Source: Crocodylus rhombifer (taxonomy: Eukaryota; Chordata; Crocodylia; Crocodylidae). From it: a stretch of DNA of 64,000 bases. The position numbers and the translations under genes are program-made. The first letter of the stretch is position 1, and every line of letters begins with the position of its first letter. Shown piece by piece: positions 1-13,406 of the stretch. The notes beneath the pieces were generated by a model, which was given only the letters and a program-made list of their open reading frames with translations, did not search any database and was not told the DNA's origin. Location of the stretch: NCBI GenBank assembly GCA_038503035.1, contig JAVSML010024326.1:62001-126000 (forward strand), read 5' to 3'.

Positions 1-59
1 GAGAAAGAGCGGGGAAGAACTGCTATGATATTGACTGCGTAGCTGGTCAGTGACTGTGT

Positions 60-118
60 TCCTTCCCTGAGGTCCCTTCCAATCCCAGCGCTCTGGAGGA
101 AGGATGGAAAAATAGCGT
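60..118 (+). repeat. CR1 LINE 3' tail fragment
   Basis: A run of about 55 bases reading 'gaggtcccttccaatccc' matches the conserved CR1 3' untranslated end, which also appears on the opposite strand near 13990 and 50110. Only the tail is present, as is usual for 5'-truncated CR1 copies. Confidence 0.5.
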
Positions 119-337
119 AAAAGAGAGCATTGTTTGAACTGACCTGCTTTCTGCCCTGGGGTCAGTTACTGAGCTATCTTCCAAAAGCTCAGCAGCATTA
201 GACAACAAAGGCTACTATCATTGATTTCCTACTTGCTATCCTAGCAAGTGAGATTCCACAATACCTTTTAATTTCTTTCTAGATCCTCTTATTTTATTAT
301 TATATTCATTGATTGATTCTTTTCAATGCATAATTAT

Positions 338-478
338 ATTGCATATTATAATACAATGTATATAGGAAACCACATATATACATTTATATATTTTTATTTT
401 ATTTATTATATTGCATATTATATAATATAGAATTTATATAGGGAAACACATATATACATTTATATATTTTTTTATAAA
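338..478 (+). repeat. AT-rich tandem duplication, period about 72 bp
   Basis: Two adjacent copies start with attgcatatta (about 338 and 409) and end with acatatatacatttatata. They differ by a few substitutions and small indels. The sequence between 118 and 338 is plain intron with nothing recognisable. Confidence 0.7.
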
Positions 479-489
479 GACAAGACACT

Positions 490-2070
490 ATGAAACACAC
501 CATGAAACATGCTGGAAAGGCAACTGACAAGCCTTCAGGGAGGGGCAGAAGAGATGGTAGAGAGAGAGGTATCAGTCCCTGTCCCTACCAAACTCACCAC
601 CACCACTATGACAACAAGCAGCAGCACCAGCATGACAGTCTCCTTCACCTCCATTTTACTTCCCATGCTAAGCCTTCCCATGCCAGAGAAAGAGCTGGAT
701 CTGGATCTGAGTGCCCTAGCAAGAGAAAGACTGGGGAAGTGGGGGGAACCCCTCAGGTTTCCCCTACAACCAGGTCTCGTTCCCTGGAAGGCACTTCATA
801 GGAGGCTGAGTCCACTCCTCCTGTTGTTGTGCCTCTGCCTGTTGAGGAGGGGGAAATTGCAGCATCCACACATGCACCTCCACCCCAGAAGTGAGTGGGT
901 AGTGTGGTCTGGGATCATTCTGAGCTGGCAGATAATCCTACATACACTATCTGCCTGCACTGCTGAGCCAAAACCAGCTGGGGCAAGGGAACAAAACACA
1001 TGAGCACCATGGGGATGCTGACGCATCTTTGCAGGCACCACCTCCTTGCCCTTGCTCCTCCTCAGCCTGGCACCAGCATGAGTGTGCCCAAAGGGAAGTC
1101 CCACTATCACTCCAAAGCTCCCATTGCCCCAAAGCAGAGGCAGGCCACCATGGAACAGTGGGGGAAAGGTGGACAGAAAGCAGGGTGCACTGCAAGGGCA
1201 AGCAAGAACACCCAGAGCACTGGTGAAATATGTGCTGTGGATGGCCAACCTTTCTCCTTAGTTGAGTGGCCAGGGTTCAGTTGGTTCATGGCGCTCATGG
1301 CCTCATCATACCAAGTGCCCACATGCACCACCTTCAGCAGGATGGTGATTCCCTCCCTATATGAAGGATGTAGGGAGTACTTGTGGGAGGAGCTGTGTAA
1401 GGCAGGTCTGCAGGTAGTCCTACACTTCACCTCAGACATCTGGAGCAGCCGGAGTGGAGATCATGCATACCACTCCCTCATAGGGCACTGGTGCAACCAG
1501 TAAGGCTGTTGGTAGGCCCTTCTTCAAGCTAAGGTGATGGATGAGTCCCATACAGCAACAGAGATCATGGGGACCATGAACTGGTTGGTGTAGGGGTGGC
1601 TCATTGGGCAGGGTGAGCTCACCCACAGGTTAATGGTCACTGACAATGGGGCCAATATGGTCAAGGTGGCCCGTGATGCCAACTTTGTTGGCATCCACTG
1701 TATGGCACACAAATTCCACCTCCTAGTCAGGGACACCTTGGAGGGGGACAGGGACAGTGCTAGCACCACCAGCAAGCTCATTTCCAAGTGAAGGAATGTG
1801 GCAGGCTACTTCCACTGGAGCATCAAAGGGGACAAAATGCAGCAGGACGAACAGGCAAAGCTGAATGTCCCACAACAGAAAATCATGCAGGATGTGGAGA
1901 CTCGGTGGAACACCACATATCTGATACTCGATAGGCTTGTGGAGCAACAGAAGGCCATCCACAAGATGGCCTTGCTTGGGGAGATTGGGATCAACGCCCC
2001 CCTTAACAGAGCTGAGTGGGATACCAGCTCCCAGATCTTGGTGGTCCTCAACCCTTCCTCGAGGCCACCT
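490..2070 (+). pseudogene. hAT (ZBED-type) transposase remnant
   Basis: One reading frame (the frame starting at 490) carries scattered pieces of a hAT transposase interrupted by stops. At 901-1041 there is a BED zinc finger: VVWDHSELADNPTY, then CLHC, then a distal H-x-H pair near KHMST. Around 1237-1500 the frame reads AVDGQPFS and VLHFTSDIWSSRSGDHAY, and at 1630-1750 VTDNGANMVK and CMAHKFHLLV, which resemble the catalytic-core region of hAT transposases. At 1906-2060 RWNTTYLILDRL is typical of the C-terminal part. Stops lie inside the BED finger after CLHC, near 1501 and near 1790. The C-terminal dimerisation domain is missing because the frame runs into a foldback repeat at about 2070. 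This is a dead DNA transposon gene; host exaptation is unlikely given the stops. Confidence 0.85.
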
Positions 2071-2149
2071 AGACCCTCAACACAGGAGGCTGGAGATAAG
2101 CAGGAACAAACAGAAGGCTGAAGAGAATAGGAGAACGAGCAGGAGGCTC

Positions 2150-2950
2150 ATTCCCCGCACCTGCTGCTCCCCGTTCATTCCCTCATCCCCCATTAATTCC
2201 CCTGCTCCCCCTTAATTCCCCCCACCCCTAATTGTTCCCCTAGCACCCCATTTGCTTTCCCAGCCCCCCCCACACACACACTCAATGGCAGTAGCAGATA
2301 ATGAGCAGGAGGCTGGAGAGAGCAGGGGAAGTTTCCAGCTTACCTCCAGGGGCTTGTCTTCAGCCTCCTGCTTGTATCCAGCACCCTGCTCCTTCTTCTG
2401 CTTGTTCCCAGCCTTGGGAGGTTGGAGATAGGCAGGGAAACTAGCAGGAGGCTGGAGACAGCCCCTGGAGATGTGCTGGATTCATTCCCCTGCTGTCTCC
2501 AGCCTCCTGCTCATTCCCCTGCTTCTCTCCACCCCCTTGCTTGTTCTCCTGCTCATCTCCAGCCTCCAGAGGCTGGAGACAAGCAAGAGAATGAGCAGGG
2601 GAGATGGAAACAAGCAGGAGGCTTTAGACAGGCCCCTGGAGATAAGCTGGAGACTTCCCCTGCTGTCTCCAGCCTCCTGCTCATTCTCCTGCTCTTTCCA
2701 GCCCCCCTGCTCCTTCTCTGCTACTGCCAGTGAGTGTGGTGGGTGGGGCTGGGAGAGCAAGCAGGGAGCTGGGGGAATGAGTGGGGGATGGGGGAAGTAA
2801 CGGGGGACGGAGGGAACAATGGGGGTGGGGGAATGATCGGAGAACACAGGGAACTAACGGGCGGTGGGGGAAACAAATGGGGATGGGGAACAAATGGGGA
2901 GCTGGGGAAGAAGTGGGGGATGGGGGGATGAACATGGAGTTGGGGAAAGG
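2150..2950. repeat. Large GC-rich imperfect inverted repeat (foldback)
   Basis: The left arm (about 2150-2420) is rich in ccccattaattcccc and in units reading ggaggctggagacagcagg. The right arm (about 2580-2950) is its imperfect reverse complement: gcagtagcagataatgagc at 2288 pairs with gctccttctctgctactgc near 2707, and the C-rich start pairs with the gggggatgggggaa repeats at 2780-2940. The spacer at 2420-2580 repeats the same motifs. The open frames read across here are by-products of the low-complexity purine/pyrimidine composition. It directly follows the hAT transposase remnant and may be an internal part of that element. Confidence 0.75.
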
Positions 2951-3279
2951 AACTGGGGCTGGGGCCAGGCGGGGCCTCCCCCAAGATCCCCCCCCCCAGA
3001 CTCCCAAACCCCTACTTACCTGGCACAAGGTGATCCAGGTCCCTGCAGCTTGCACCACTGCCTGCCCCACACAAGCTGGCAGAGTTCTTCAGCACCAGGG
3101 AAAGGGCCAACCACAGAGATACTCTGCCAAGCTACCAGATTGTCTCTGTGGAGGGCCGAGTCTCTGGTTACCTGACCCGTTTTTTTCCTCTGGGGTATTG
3201 TTTGAACCCTGGATATCCAGAGTTCTAATTTTGCCCCTGCGCTGCAAATTTGCAGTGCAGGGAATGTTTTTGTGCTCCT

Positions 3280-3335
3280 GCATGTGCCTCTTGCAATGTC
3301 TCAAAGTGGTATGAGACACTGCAAGAGGCACATGC
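3280..3335. repeat. Short near-perfect hairpin (24-bp arms)
   Basis: Arms 3280-3303 and 3312-3335 are reverse complements with one mismatch (gcatgtgcctcttgca pairs with tgcaagaggcacatgc) around an 8-base loop. The inverted-repeat core suggests a MITE remnant. Confidence 0.8.
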
Positions 3336-3419
3336 ATTCAAACTCTTCTCAATTTGCTGCTAATAAATAGGGAAGGATTGGTAGCAAATGTAAAGGTGGA
3401 AGGCAATTTGAGAGAGAAT

Positions 3420-3725
3420 GGGTGCATCTACATAAGATGTTACTGCTCAGTCATTACTGTGCATTTATTTAGCACTTGTATTACCACACTCCAGCAGTCT
3501 CCAGCATCTCATGTATCAGCATCCCAATGTTTAAAAATGGCAGCGGAGGCACTTTAACTAAAGCTAGTTCAACAAGCGTTTTTAAAGCACCCCCACTGCC
3601 ATTTCTAAGCGTGCAGACACTGATACTCGAGATGCTCAGGGCACTTTAATTAGAGAAGCTCTGAGAGCAACTCTAATTAAAGCGCCCCTGCCCCTGCACT
3701 CCCGTAGCACATGTATAAATGCCCT
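3420..3725. mobile_element. MITE, family A (copy 1)
   Basis: Shares blocks with 58050-58385: cagcagtctcc, aatggcagcggaggc and ctttaactaaagct, followed by an inverted block of gcactttaatta. It starts near gtgcatctacataag and ends near acatgtataaatgcc. No coding capacity. The tctaca-type ends resemble the Harbinger-like elements in this window. Confidence 0.6.
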
Positions 3726-3739
3726 AAAATTTTCTTCTA

Positions 3740-4850
3740 AGTGGTCTAGCATTCATCACTTGTATTACTTCCATACATTACTAGAACAGGGACAAGAATG
3801 CTATAAAATGCTTCCCTGTAAAACCAAATTTCTGTATCGTCTAAATCTCAGTCTTTCTCAAATAGTCTTTTCCATAATTTAGAAATTATAACAATGTAAA
3901 GCCCCAAAGCTGTAAACATTTGCTTGTGTGCTTAACTTTGCCCTGTTGAAGTCAATAGGATTACTCACATGCTTAAGTACTAGCATAAATGTCTGCAGGA
4001 TTGGAGCCTAAATATGTATCCATACTAACTGGTACATTTCAGATAGAGGGACAATTTTTCATGACTGACAAAAAAATTGAAAACCCACTTCAACTGCAAT
4101 TAGGAAAAGCACCCTCAACCTTGAAGCTAGTGATGATGATTGTGTAATTAAGGTACTTAGGCAAAAAAAATGGAAAATCTTACAAGCCTTTCTCATCAAG
4201 TAGAGAACTGACTCTACATTACAGAATGTTTTGCATGCTGAAAGTCATTTATTTACCACATTTTTATCAGAGAATGAGTAATCATTTCATAGTCTTCTTG
4301 CTATATACATTATTCATCACTCTGATAAGACTCAATAGTATTCACATTTTAAAGAACAATTTTCCTTTAGTTAAAAATAGGATTTTTTAAAGTATTTACT
4401 CTCAGAGAATCAGGGGAAAATAGTTCAAGATGGAAATAAAATAGCTACATATTTTTTAAATAGTAAGTTATGTGTTGGAGTGAAAGAAGTTGTCTATTAG
4501 AAAAGTTCTTAACAATTCTATGACAGAATAAACAAACTTTCTGTTCCATACACCTTGCATTTTGTTTCTGCTCACTTAACTCCCACAACTTGGGGAAAGA
4601 GTAAAAAGCCAAAAGTTCATTGTATGTGTACTGTGCAAGATTTCAAGCTTTAGAATTATTTAGTCAACTTCTAGAAGCATTTGTGTTAAGAAGCATGATG
4701 TCAGCAAGTTTCTTCTCTAGTATTGTCACTGTCATATGAAACCCTGCTTAGCCACACACTGTATTTAGCTGAATCCAAGACAACTTCAACTTTAAAACAA
4801 CCCCTTAATAATTAAAACGTATATATGGTCAATTTATAAATTGGTTTGTT
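3740..4850 (+). other. Intron without recognisable features
   Basis: AT-rich sequence with no open frame above about 60 codons, no repeat family recognised and no exon with family similarity. Confidence 0.6.
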
Positions 4851-4854
4851 ATAA

Positions 4855-5155
4855 TTTTCCATGTATAGAACCCAACTATTAGAGGGACATCTTAAATCCC
4901 ACCCACCCCTCCCCACAACAGGGGAAGCCGTGATGGGGGGCGGGGCAAGGTGTGGGGAGGCAATGGGCAGGGGTCAGTTTGCTTGACTTTCATGCCACTT
5001 GTGTCGCTCCTGTCCCCCTCCCCACACACACTCTGCCTGCCTCACTGCTACTGCCCTCTTTCTGGAAGTGGTACACTGACGTTCTTACTGAATGAACCTT
5101 CAATAAGTACTAGACCTTCCATACTAACCGGGACATGAAGACTATATTCTGGTCT
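4855..5155. repeat. Repeat related to the TIR element at 25840-26089
   Basis: The block ttccatgtatagaacc with acatcttaaatccca (4857-4901) matches the right part of the element at 25840-26089 (ttccatgtataacatc, tcatcttaaattca). Terminal repeats are not clear here, and a GC-rich core follows (4905-5080). Confidence 0.4.
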
Positions 5156-5159
5156 GTAT

Positions 5160-5960
5160 AGACCCTAAACCCCTTTAGAAATGCCCACCAGGGAGAAAAT
5201 TCGTTCCATGGTGACTGTTTTGAAGTGATGTGGAGCAGATTGCCACTGCCTCAGGGTAGTAGGTGGCATAGTCAGCTGGGACCAAAATGAACCTGGATGT
5301 CCTTGAACTGGGATCCAGTTCTCCCACCAAGTCTACTCCAACCCAATCAAATGGCACCAGCAGGATAGGCACTGGTGGGGCCCTATTAACAGGCCAGGTA
5401 GCAGCCAGCTGGCACTTGGGGCAAGATGTACAAATCTTTGACCTCCTGGTATACCCCATGCCAAAACCAAAAAATGCAGCAGCACTCTATGCTGGATCTT
5501 TTCCACCCCGAAATGCATGGGTGACTGGTGCCTCCTGAGTCTGCGGGGCACCCGCGGGTGCCACTGTTGGTGGCGACAGCAGGGCCAGAGCTGGCAAGCT
5601 CGCACAAGCACTGCCACCATCAGCAATCCTGTTAGAGGGAGCATGTGCCCCCACCCCGTGCCCCCTCCATACATTGCCTATGCCCAAAAGTCCCCCCCCA
5701 GGGTACATTCTACCCCCAAATGTCCCCCCAATTTCAACAACTGGTGATGGTATTGCTTCAGGAACAACAGTTGGTGCCACCAGGCCCCAGTGACATTCTC
5801 TTTGATCACCCTCATCAGGAGGTACCCTTTGAGATGAAAATGGGAGTCCTGGGTGACTAAATGTGCATCTACTATGTCCCAACCGGCTATACAGAAGTAC
5901 ATATACTGGCTCCTCCCTTTGATCCCTGATGAAATTTTGGTCTTCCTCAACCTGATCTAA
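5160..5960 (-). pseudogene. Ty3/gypsy integrase remnant
   Basis: Read on the - strand from 5960 downward, the first block (5690-5960) reads DSHFHLKGYLL and ends near LLKLGGHLGVE. This resembles the N-terminal H2C2 zinc-binding region of gypsy integrases. The second block (5175-5459) reads CPKCQLAATWPVNRAPP and then GVDLVGELDPSSR and DYATYYPEAV, which is the start of the DDE integrase core (D64-type aspartate in GVDLVG). Between them, 5518-5712 is a GC-rich stretch that breaks the frame and looks inserted. Frames are interrupted, so this is dead. The element reads antisense to SLC6A11. Confidence 0.8.
5518..5712. mobile_element. GC-rich insertion inside gypsy integrase, related to the hAT foldback core at 34090
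   Basis: The 20 bases gactggtgcctcctgagtct occur both at about 5523 and near 34097 in the core of the hAT foldback at 33733-34528. Integrase similarity stops at one edge and resumes at the other. The exact boundaries are uncertain. Confidence 0.45.
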
Positions 5961-5989
5961 TCCACCCTGCAGATAAGCAGCAGAGCTCT

Positions 5990-7740
5990 TTTGATCCTTT
6001 TCTTCCTTTGTGGGAGGGTTCAGATAACACTGAGCCCCTACCCCTTTTCCAGAACATTTCCTGTGGCTGGTGAGGGCCTTCTGTCTGACCCGTCATTGCT
6101 CTTGGCACGACTGAGGTTGTAGTCCAAAATGTTCAGGATCCAAAAGGAAATATTTCCCCTAGGTTTGGTTCTGTGCATTTGGAATCCACCTGGGCTTTAA
6201 TCCATTCTCTGGGCCAACTGGATCAGCTGAGCCATCGAGCCCCAATCCCACCATGGGGTAGGCTAGATGGTGGGCCAGTACCTCTTTTACATGTCTTTCC
6301 TATCCCCTACTGGTCATATTCAGGTGTAATACTGAGCAGGGTTTGGTATCTCCATTAATTCATGTGACATACGCACCTTTACCTACTGGCATATTTACCA
6401 AACTCATAAACCACTTGTGTACAAATGTTTACCCAGAACCTGAGCCTATCAGTCCAACCACATGGATAGTCCTGATCTTTACAGGGACCATATATCCTCT
6501 CAAGTCTGGGCTCCCGCTGTCTTTCCTCTGAGACGAAGGTGTAGGAATATCCACAGTCCATTTGGGGGCAATCGCAATGTCTGTGTCCTTTCTCCCCATA
6601 TTGGAAGTACATCACCTGCACCTCCCTTCCTCTTTCTAGACTAGTGGGATGTCCCAAGTAGTTTTCTTCTCCTGGCCTCCATTTGAAGGCTCCTTTCCTG
6701 TTGGGGGCCTCAGAGGAGATGGAGGTAACACCCTTATCAGAAGACTTCCTAGACCCCTGGCTGGTTTGCTGCAGAGCCCTGGCTTATTTGGGTCTATAGG
6801 TAGCAAGCTTGGGGTTCCTGGAAGTCTAACTCTGCCACCATTAATTCTTCTGTGCTCTGTGTGGCTTCCTCCCAGTTAGCTACCCAGTGACTATATGCCC
6901 ATCTCTGGGCTTTTACTGAGAAGATGGTACAGAATTGTTCCAGTGTCACTAATTCCACAACCTCTGTAGCCAAGTGCAAGCCTGGTTTGAGCCATCAGGT
7001 GCATAAGTCTTTAAGCTTCTAAGCCATAGGCCAGGGCTACACCTTTGGGTCCCAAGCTTATGACTGGAACAGATGGCGAAGAGCCTCCTCCATAAGTCCA
7101 AACTGTTCCAATATGGCTGCTTTTTGGGCTGTATAATCCTAGGCTTCCATTGTTTGCTTCCATGGTCCAGTAAGTGGCCTGCACCTCCCCAGTTAATAAG
7201 GGGGCCATCCTCACAGCCCATGTGTCCTGAGACCACTGATATGCCTCCGCTACCCATTCAAATACGGTAAGAAAATCCTCCTTTTTGTCTCCTGGTCCCA
7301 TTTTTGTGAGGACTCCTCTCTCTAACCTCAGGAAACCTAGTGACTCACCAATGAGGGTAGGGATCCATCTAGCATCCAATTGCTGTTTCAGGAACTCCTG
7401 CTGGTGCTGCTACTGCTGCTCTTGCTGAAATGGCTGCAGTTCTTCCTGATGCTGTCTCTGGAACTGTTGTTTCCAGGTTTGGAGCTGTTGAAACAGCTGC
7501 TGCTGCTGTTGCAGCAGCCCTTCCAGCCATTTTAACAGGGTTCCAGTCTCCTTGGGTGATGCTAGGTTTAGAGTATCTGCATTCCCCACCACATATAGTA
7601 GTTTATCACTCAGTTCTTTATTTTTACTGGGGCAAACTTGCTCCCACAAAGAAAACCAATGGGCATAACAAAGCCCTAGACAGAAAACCAATGCCCATAA
7701 CAAAATCAATGTCCATAACAAACAACCATACACTCAGCGA
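5990..7740 (-). pseudogene. Ty3/gypsy gag and zinc-knuckle remnant (SCAN-like capsid)
   Basis: On the - strand, 7740-7410 is glutamine-rich (QQQLFQQLQ), like the coiled N-terminus of gypsy gag. The span 7379-7011 reads LTKMGPGDKKEDFLTVFE and WAVRMAPLLTGEVQATYW, the SCAN/Gmr1-like capsid region. At about 6610-6568 FQYGEKGHRHCDC is a zinc knuckle in which both leading cysteines have become tyrosines. Around 6560-6300 a weak protease-like stretch follows. Reverse transcriptase and RNase H are not found: the sequence passes from this region to integrase within about 400 bp. This points to an internal deletion. Not a host SCAN gene, because it sits in order upstream of integrase and carries stops. 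Confidence 0.78.
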
Positions 7741-7929
7741 AGTGTTAACTCATTGCTACAGTCCTTTCTTGGACACAGAGAGAAGATAGCATGGATCTGC
7801 TCAGTGCTCCCTGCTTGGCACCACCCTCTTCCCTCCCTCCCCCAGATCCACTCCATGGGAGCTTTTAACTTTTTGGGGGCCAGATTCTCATTATTCTTGT
7901 TGACATTGGATTTGGACCCAGCACCTATA

Positions 7930-8510
7930 CCTTTGTTTCAGGCAGGCACAACCCCCCACATTGATCACAACACCTGCCAGTTGATAATAGGCAAGTTTAT
8001 TGATATACAGTGATAGGAAATAAAAGCAATATAGGAAAAGCAAATATATTACCCAAAGTCCCCAGTCCCAGAATATACACAAGATGAGCGGTCCATCCAG
8101 CCACTACTTAAATGCCACCTTGAGGTCCTTTGCTTAAGTGTCCACCATCAGCAGCCTTGGAGGTCGGGGCTGATGCCAACTGCTTCTTCTTCTGTTTTTA
8201 AAACTCCTTCTTTAGAATTTTTTATTTTCCTGGTGACTTCTGACCCATGGCTGTCACTGGTTGGTTGTCTCTCTGTGGTCACATGTCCATGTGTTCACTG
8301 TCAGCAACCTTTCAATACCTTTTCTAAGTCAACATTCTCAGCTGACCCCCCTTGAGCAGGCAGGTTATCACTTTTAACTGCCTGAAACTGTGCTCCCAGA
8401 GTTCAGCCATGTGCCTGGTTACATTACCCATATTGAATAGCTTTCTAGAAGACTTGTATTTATTTGCCTTACATGGCCTTACAACATAGTCATGTTGTAC
8501 GTGCTGCGAC
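7930..8510 (-). repeat. Putative 5' LTR of the gypsy element (antisense)
   Basis: Lies just upstream of gag on the - strand. It would begin with tgtcgcagcacg at 8510 and has an AATAAA signal on the - strand at 7996-8001. Neither the 3' end of the LTR nor a primer binding site could be fixed, and no second LTR was found downstream of the integrase. Confidence 0.35.
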
Positions 8511-8514
8511 ACTT

Positions 8515-9029
8515 TCATTCAAAAGCCAGCATTACTTATAGTTAAAGCATATTTACTGCAGTTTAAGAATGATGAATTTCTTATCTAGTTGTTATAACTG
8601 TTATAACAGATTTTTATTCAACCCAGTGTTAATTATTGTTATCTTTAGCAGTTATTTTTGGCACATTTCTGTGTGTCCTTGTGACTCTATATCTATTGAA
8701 CCTGAAACACAATCCATTCCTGGTATGGCTTTCTTTTTAAATTAAATATTTTAACCTTCAGGTTGCAAAGTCTTAAAAAAGAAACATGACGCAAATGTAA
8801 ATTTATGGAATGCTGCCATTCCAAGCCCGGAGACACCAGGACAAATAGCCTCCATTCATTTCAAAGGCAGCTGCCTCCAAAACCTGATTATGGTAATCTT
8901 TAATGTTGATATCATTAACTTTTTCACTGCTAGCCAGTGCTTTAGGGCTAGATCCAAGACAGAACTTCAGCACCTAAAGCAAGATTAAACAGATCTTGCA
9001 AACCAGAGAAACCTTGTTTAACCATAGAG
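8515..9029 (+). other. Intron without recognisable features
   Basis: No coding similarity, inverted repeat or known repeat tail seen. Confidence 0.55.
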
Positions 9030-9037
9030 AAAGACAC

Positions 9038-9553
9038 TAGGGCTGTGCAAAGCTTCAGGTGCTTATTTGATTTGGTGGAGATTTGGCCTGATTCAGTGGC
9101 CAAATCTCCGAATCGAATCAGGGGACCAATTTAAAGGTCTGAATCAATTCAGAAAAGATTTGGAGAGCTTCGGTGATTTAGGCAGTCCACGCCTGCTGCA
9201 GCAGGGAGCAGTGGTAACTAGGGGTGCTTTGAACTGTAAGTAGGGGGTGGGGGAGAGAGAGCTGGAGGTGGCAGGGGGCGGTGGGGATGGCTCCCCTGCC
9301 TGGCAGCAGCTGGTGAGTGCGGGCTTTTTTTTTCAAAGAGCCGGGAGCTGAGGTGAGGTGGAGCTGGGAGAGCGGGTGGGAAATGAGACACGTATGATTC
9401 GGAGATTCAGCTGATTTGGCAGCAGCCCAATCTCCAAATCAGATTTGACTGAATCGATTCGGGACAGTGCTTCGAATCACTGAATTGAGTCACTGTCCCC
9501 CAGCCGGCCGAATCCGAATCCAAAGTGACTGCTAGCCACTTCTCACAGGCCTA
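9038..9553. mobile_element. hAT foldback element, copy 1, with 8-bp target duplication
   Basis: Starts tagggctgtgcaaagctt and ends with the inverted counterpart ctcacaggccta. It is flanked by AAAGACAC (9030-9037) and ATAGACAC (9554-9561), an 8-bp duplication with one mismatch, as expected for hAT. Subterminal zones carry repeated gattcggagatt / aatctccgaatc motifs in both orientations. The core (9200-9390) is GC-rich and non-coding. Confidence 0.85.
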
Positions 9554-9589
9554 ATAGACACCTAGAACTCAGTGGTGCTTCTCTCTGCC

Positions 9590-9780
9590 TGTGTCTACAC
9601 AAGAAGCTGACTACACAGTAGTCCGAGACTACTGTGCAATAGTGTTGTGTGACAGAGCATGACATGGCACTACTGCACAGTAGTCTCATGCTACTACTCA
9701 GTTAGCATCACAAAAAAGCTGTTCCTTGGTGCTACTATGAAGTGATAACTGCACAGTCAGCACCTCATGTAAACATAGGC
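9590..9780. mobile_element. Short MITE with gtgtctacac-type ends
   Basis: Begins gcctgtgtctacaca and ends catgtaaacataggc, partial inverted repeats. Inside, actactgtgcaatagt and actactgcacagtagt blocks recur in both orientations, as in other Harbinger-like short elements in this window. Confidence 0.55.
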
Positions 9781-9816
9781 AGCATGGCCTGAAAGCTCTC
9801 TGGGAACTGCAGTTCT

Positions 9817-9866
9817 GCCAACCATTCAGACCAGCCTCTGCAGAACTGCTGGTCTGAATGGTTGGC
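9817..9866. repeat. Perfect 19-bp inverted repeat
   Basis: gccaaccattcagaccagc (9817-9835) and its exact reverse complement (9848-9866) flank 12 bases. Flanking agttctg/cagaact could extend or rearrange the stem. Confidence 0.85.
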
Positions 9867-10064
9867 ACCTAGGTCCTGCCTACACCTTGTTCAGATACAG
9901 AAATTAGGCAGAGCAGTGCTAAGTTCCCTGGGGGGCCCAGTTCAACAGACATGCTTGGAAGACACTAAACACAGGCTAACATGATTGGGCAGTTGCAGTT
10001 GCAGTGTTTTCATTACAAAATGCAGCACTGGAGAAGAAAAATTGGTTGCCAGGCTGCACGTCTT

Positions 10065-10390
10065 TTCTATAATAGGGTACTGGTTAGAGCAGTGGTTCTC
10101 AACCTTTTTCAACTTATAAGAGTCCCACCAACCATTTTGTCAAAAAACCTTGGTTCCACCACGATAAAAACAAAACCCCACTTTTTCCAAGAATTGTATT
10201 TTTATGTTTATTTCTATAAGTGTGCAAACAACTTTGATTTTTTTTCAATCAGGCAATGAGTTGAAATCCCACCTACACAACCTTCAAGTCCCACCAGTGG
10301 GATGTGCTCCACTGGTTGAAAAACACTGGGTTACAGCACATACCCAGAAAGTGGGAGACCTAAATTTTGGGCCCTCTTCAGCCTGAGGGA
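10065..10390 (+). repeat. tRNA-derived SINE-like element split by a hAT MITE
   Basis: The sequence before 10090 (ggtactggttagag) joins across the MITE to ggttacagcacatacc followed by agtgggagacctaaatttt. This gives the head of a tRNA-derived SINE of the kind 'ggttagagcactcacctgggaagtgggagaccc' known in sauropsids. A second head-like copy lies at 10497-10550 (cagtgattagggcactcacc). Confidence 0.55.
10090..10328. mobile_element. hAT MITE (cagtggttctcaacc ends)
   Basis: Ends are cagtggttctcaacc and ggttgaaaaacactg, imperfect inverted repeats. Flanks GGTTAGAG (10082-10089) and GGTTACAG (10329-10336) form an 8-bp target duplication with one mismatch. The interior is AT-rich and non-coding. Confidence 0.85.
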
Positions 10391-10559
10391 GTTCAAGCAC
10401 ATTGTCCATTTTCCAAGAGAGTTTCCTTAATGCCCTTCTGGGTTGGAAAAGTTGCCTTCTCCCCAAAGCGGATGGTTGTGTGGAAAGGAAATGCAACTCT
10501 GTAACTCAGTGATTAGGGCACTCACCTGGCAGGGAAGTGTCTCGGTTTGTGTACTTTTC

Positions 10560-13315
<2,756 letters not shown>

Positions 13316-13317
13316 AC

Positions 13318-13406
13318 TCCAGTACTCTTTCCTGCCAGGTTAGGGGGCCAGACTTGATAATCTGCTCAGGTCCCTTTCTGACCCTACCAATTATGAAACT
13401 ATAAAA
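13318..13406 (+). repeat. CR1 LINE 3' end fragment (sense)
   Basis: Reads ccagacttgataatctgctc, then tccctttctgaccctacc and aattatgaaac. It is the reverse complement of the CR1 tails at 13985 and 50106. Confidence 0.75.

Noticed and set aside
2422..3337. Cluster of 100-177 codon frames on both strands
   Set aside because: Purine/pyrimidine-biased foldback repeat; translations are repetitive (GGWGNKWG-like) and match nothing.
6949..7379. Host SCAN-domain gene
   Set aside because: The SCAN-like block sits in gypsy order with a zinc knuckle and integrase and has stops; it is retrotransposon gag.
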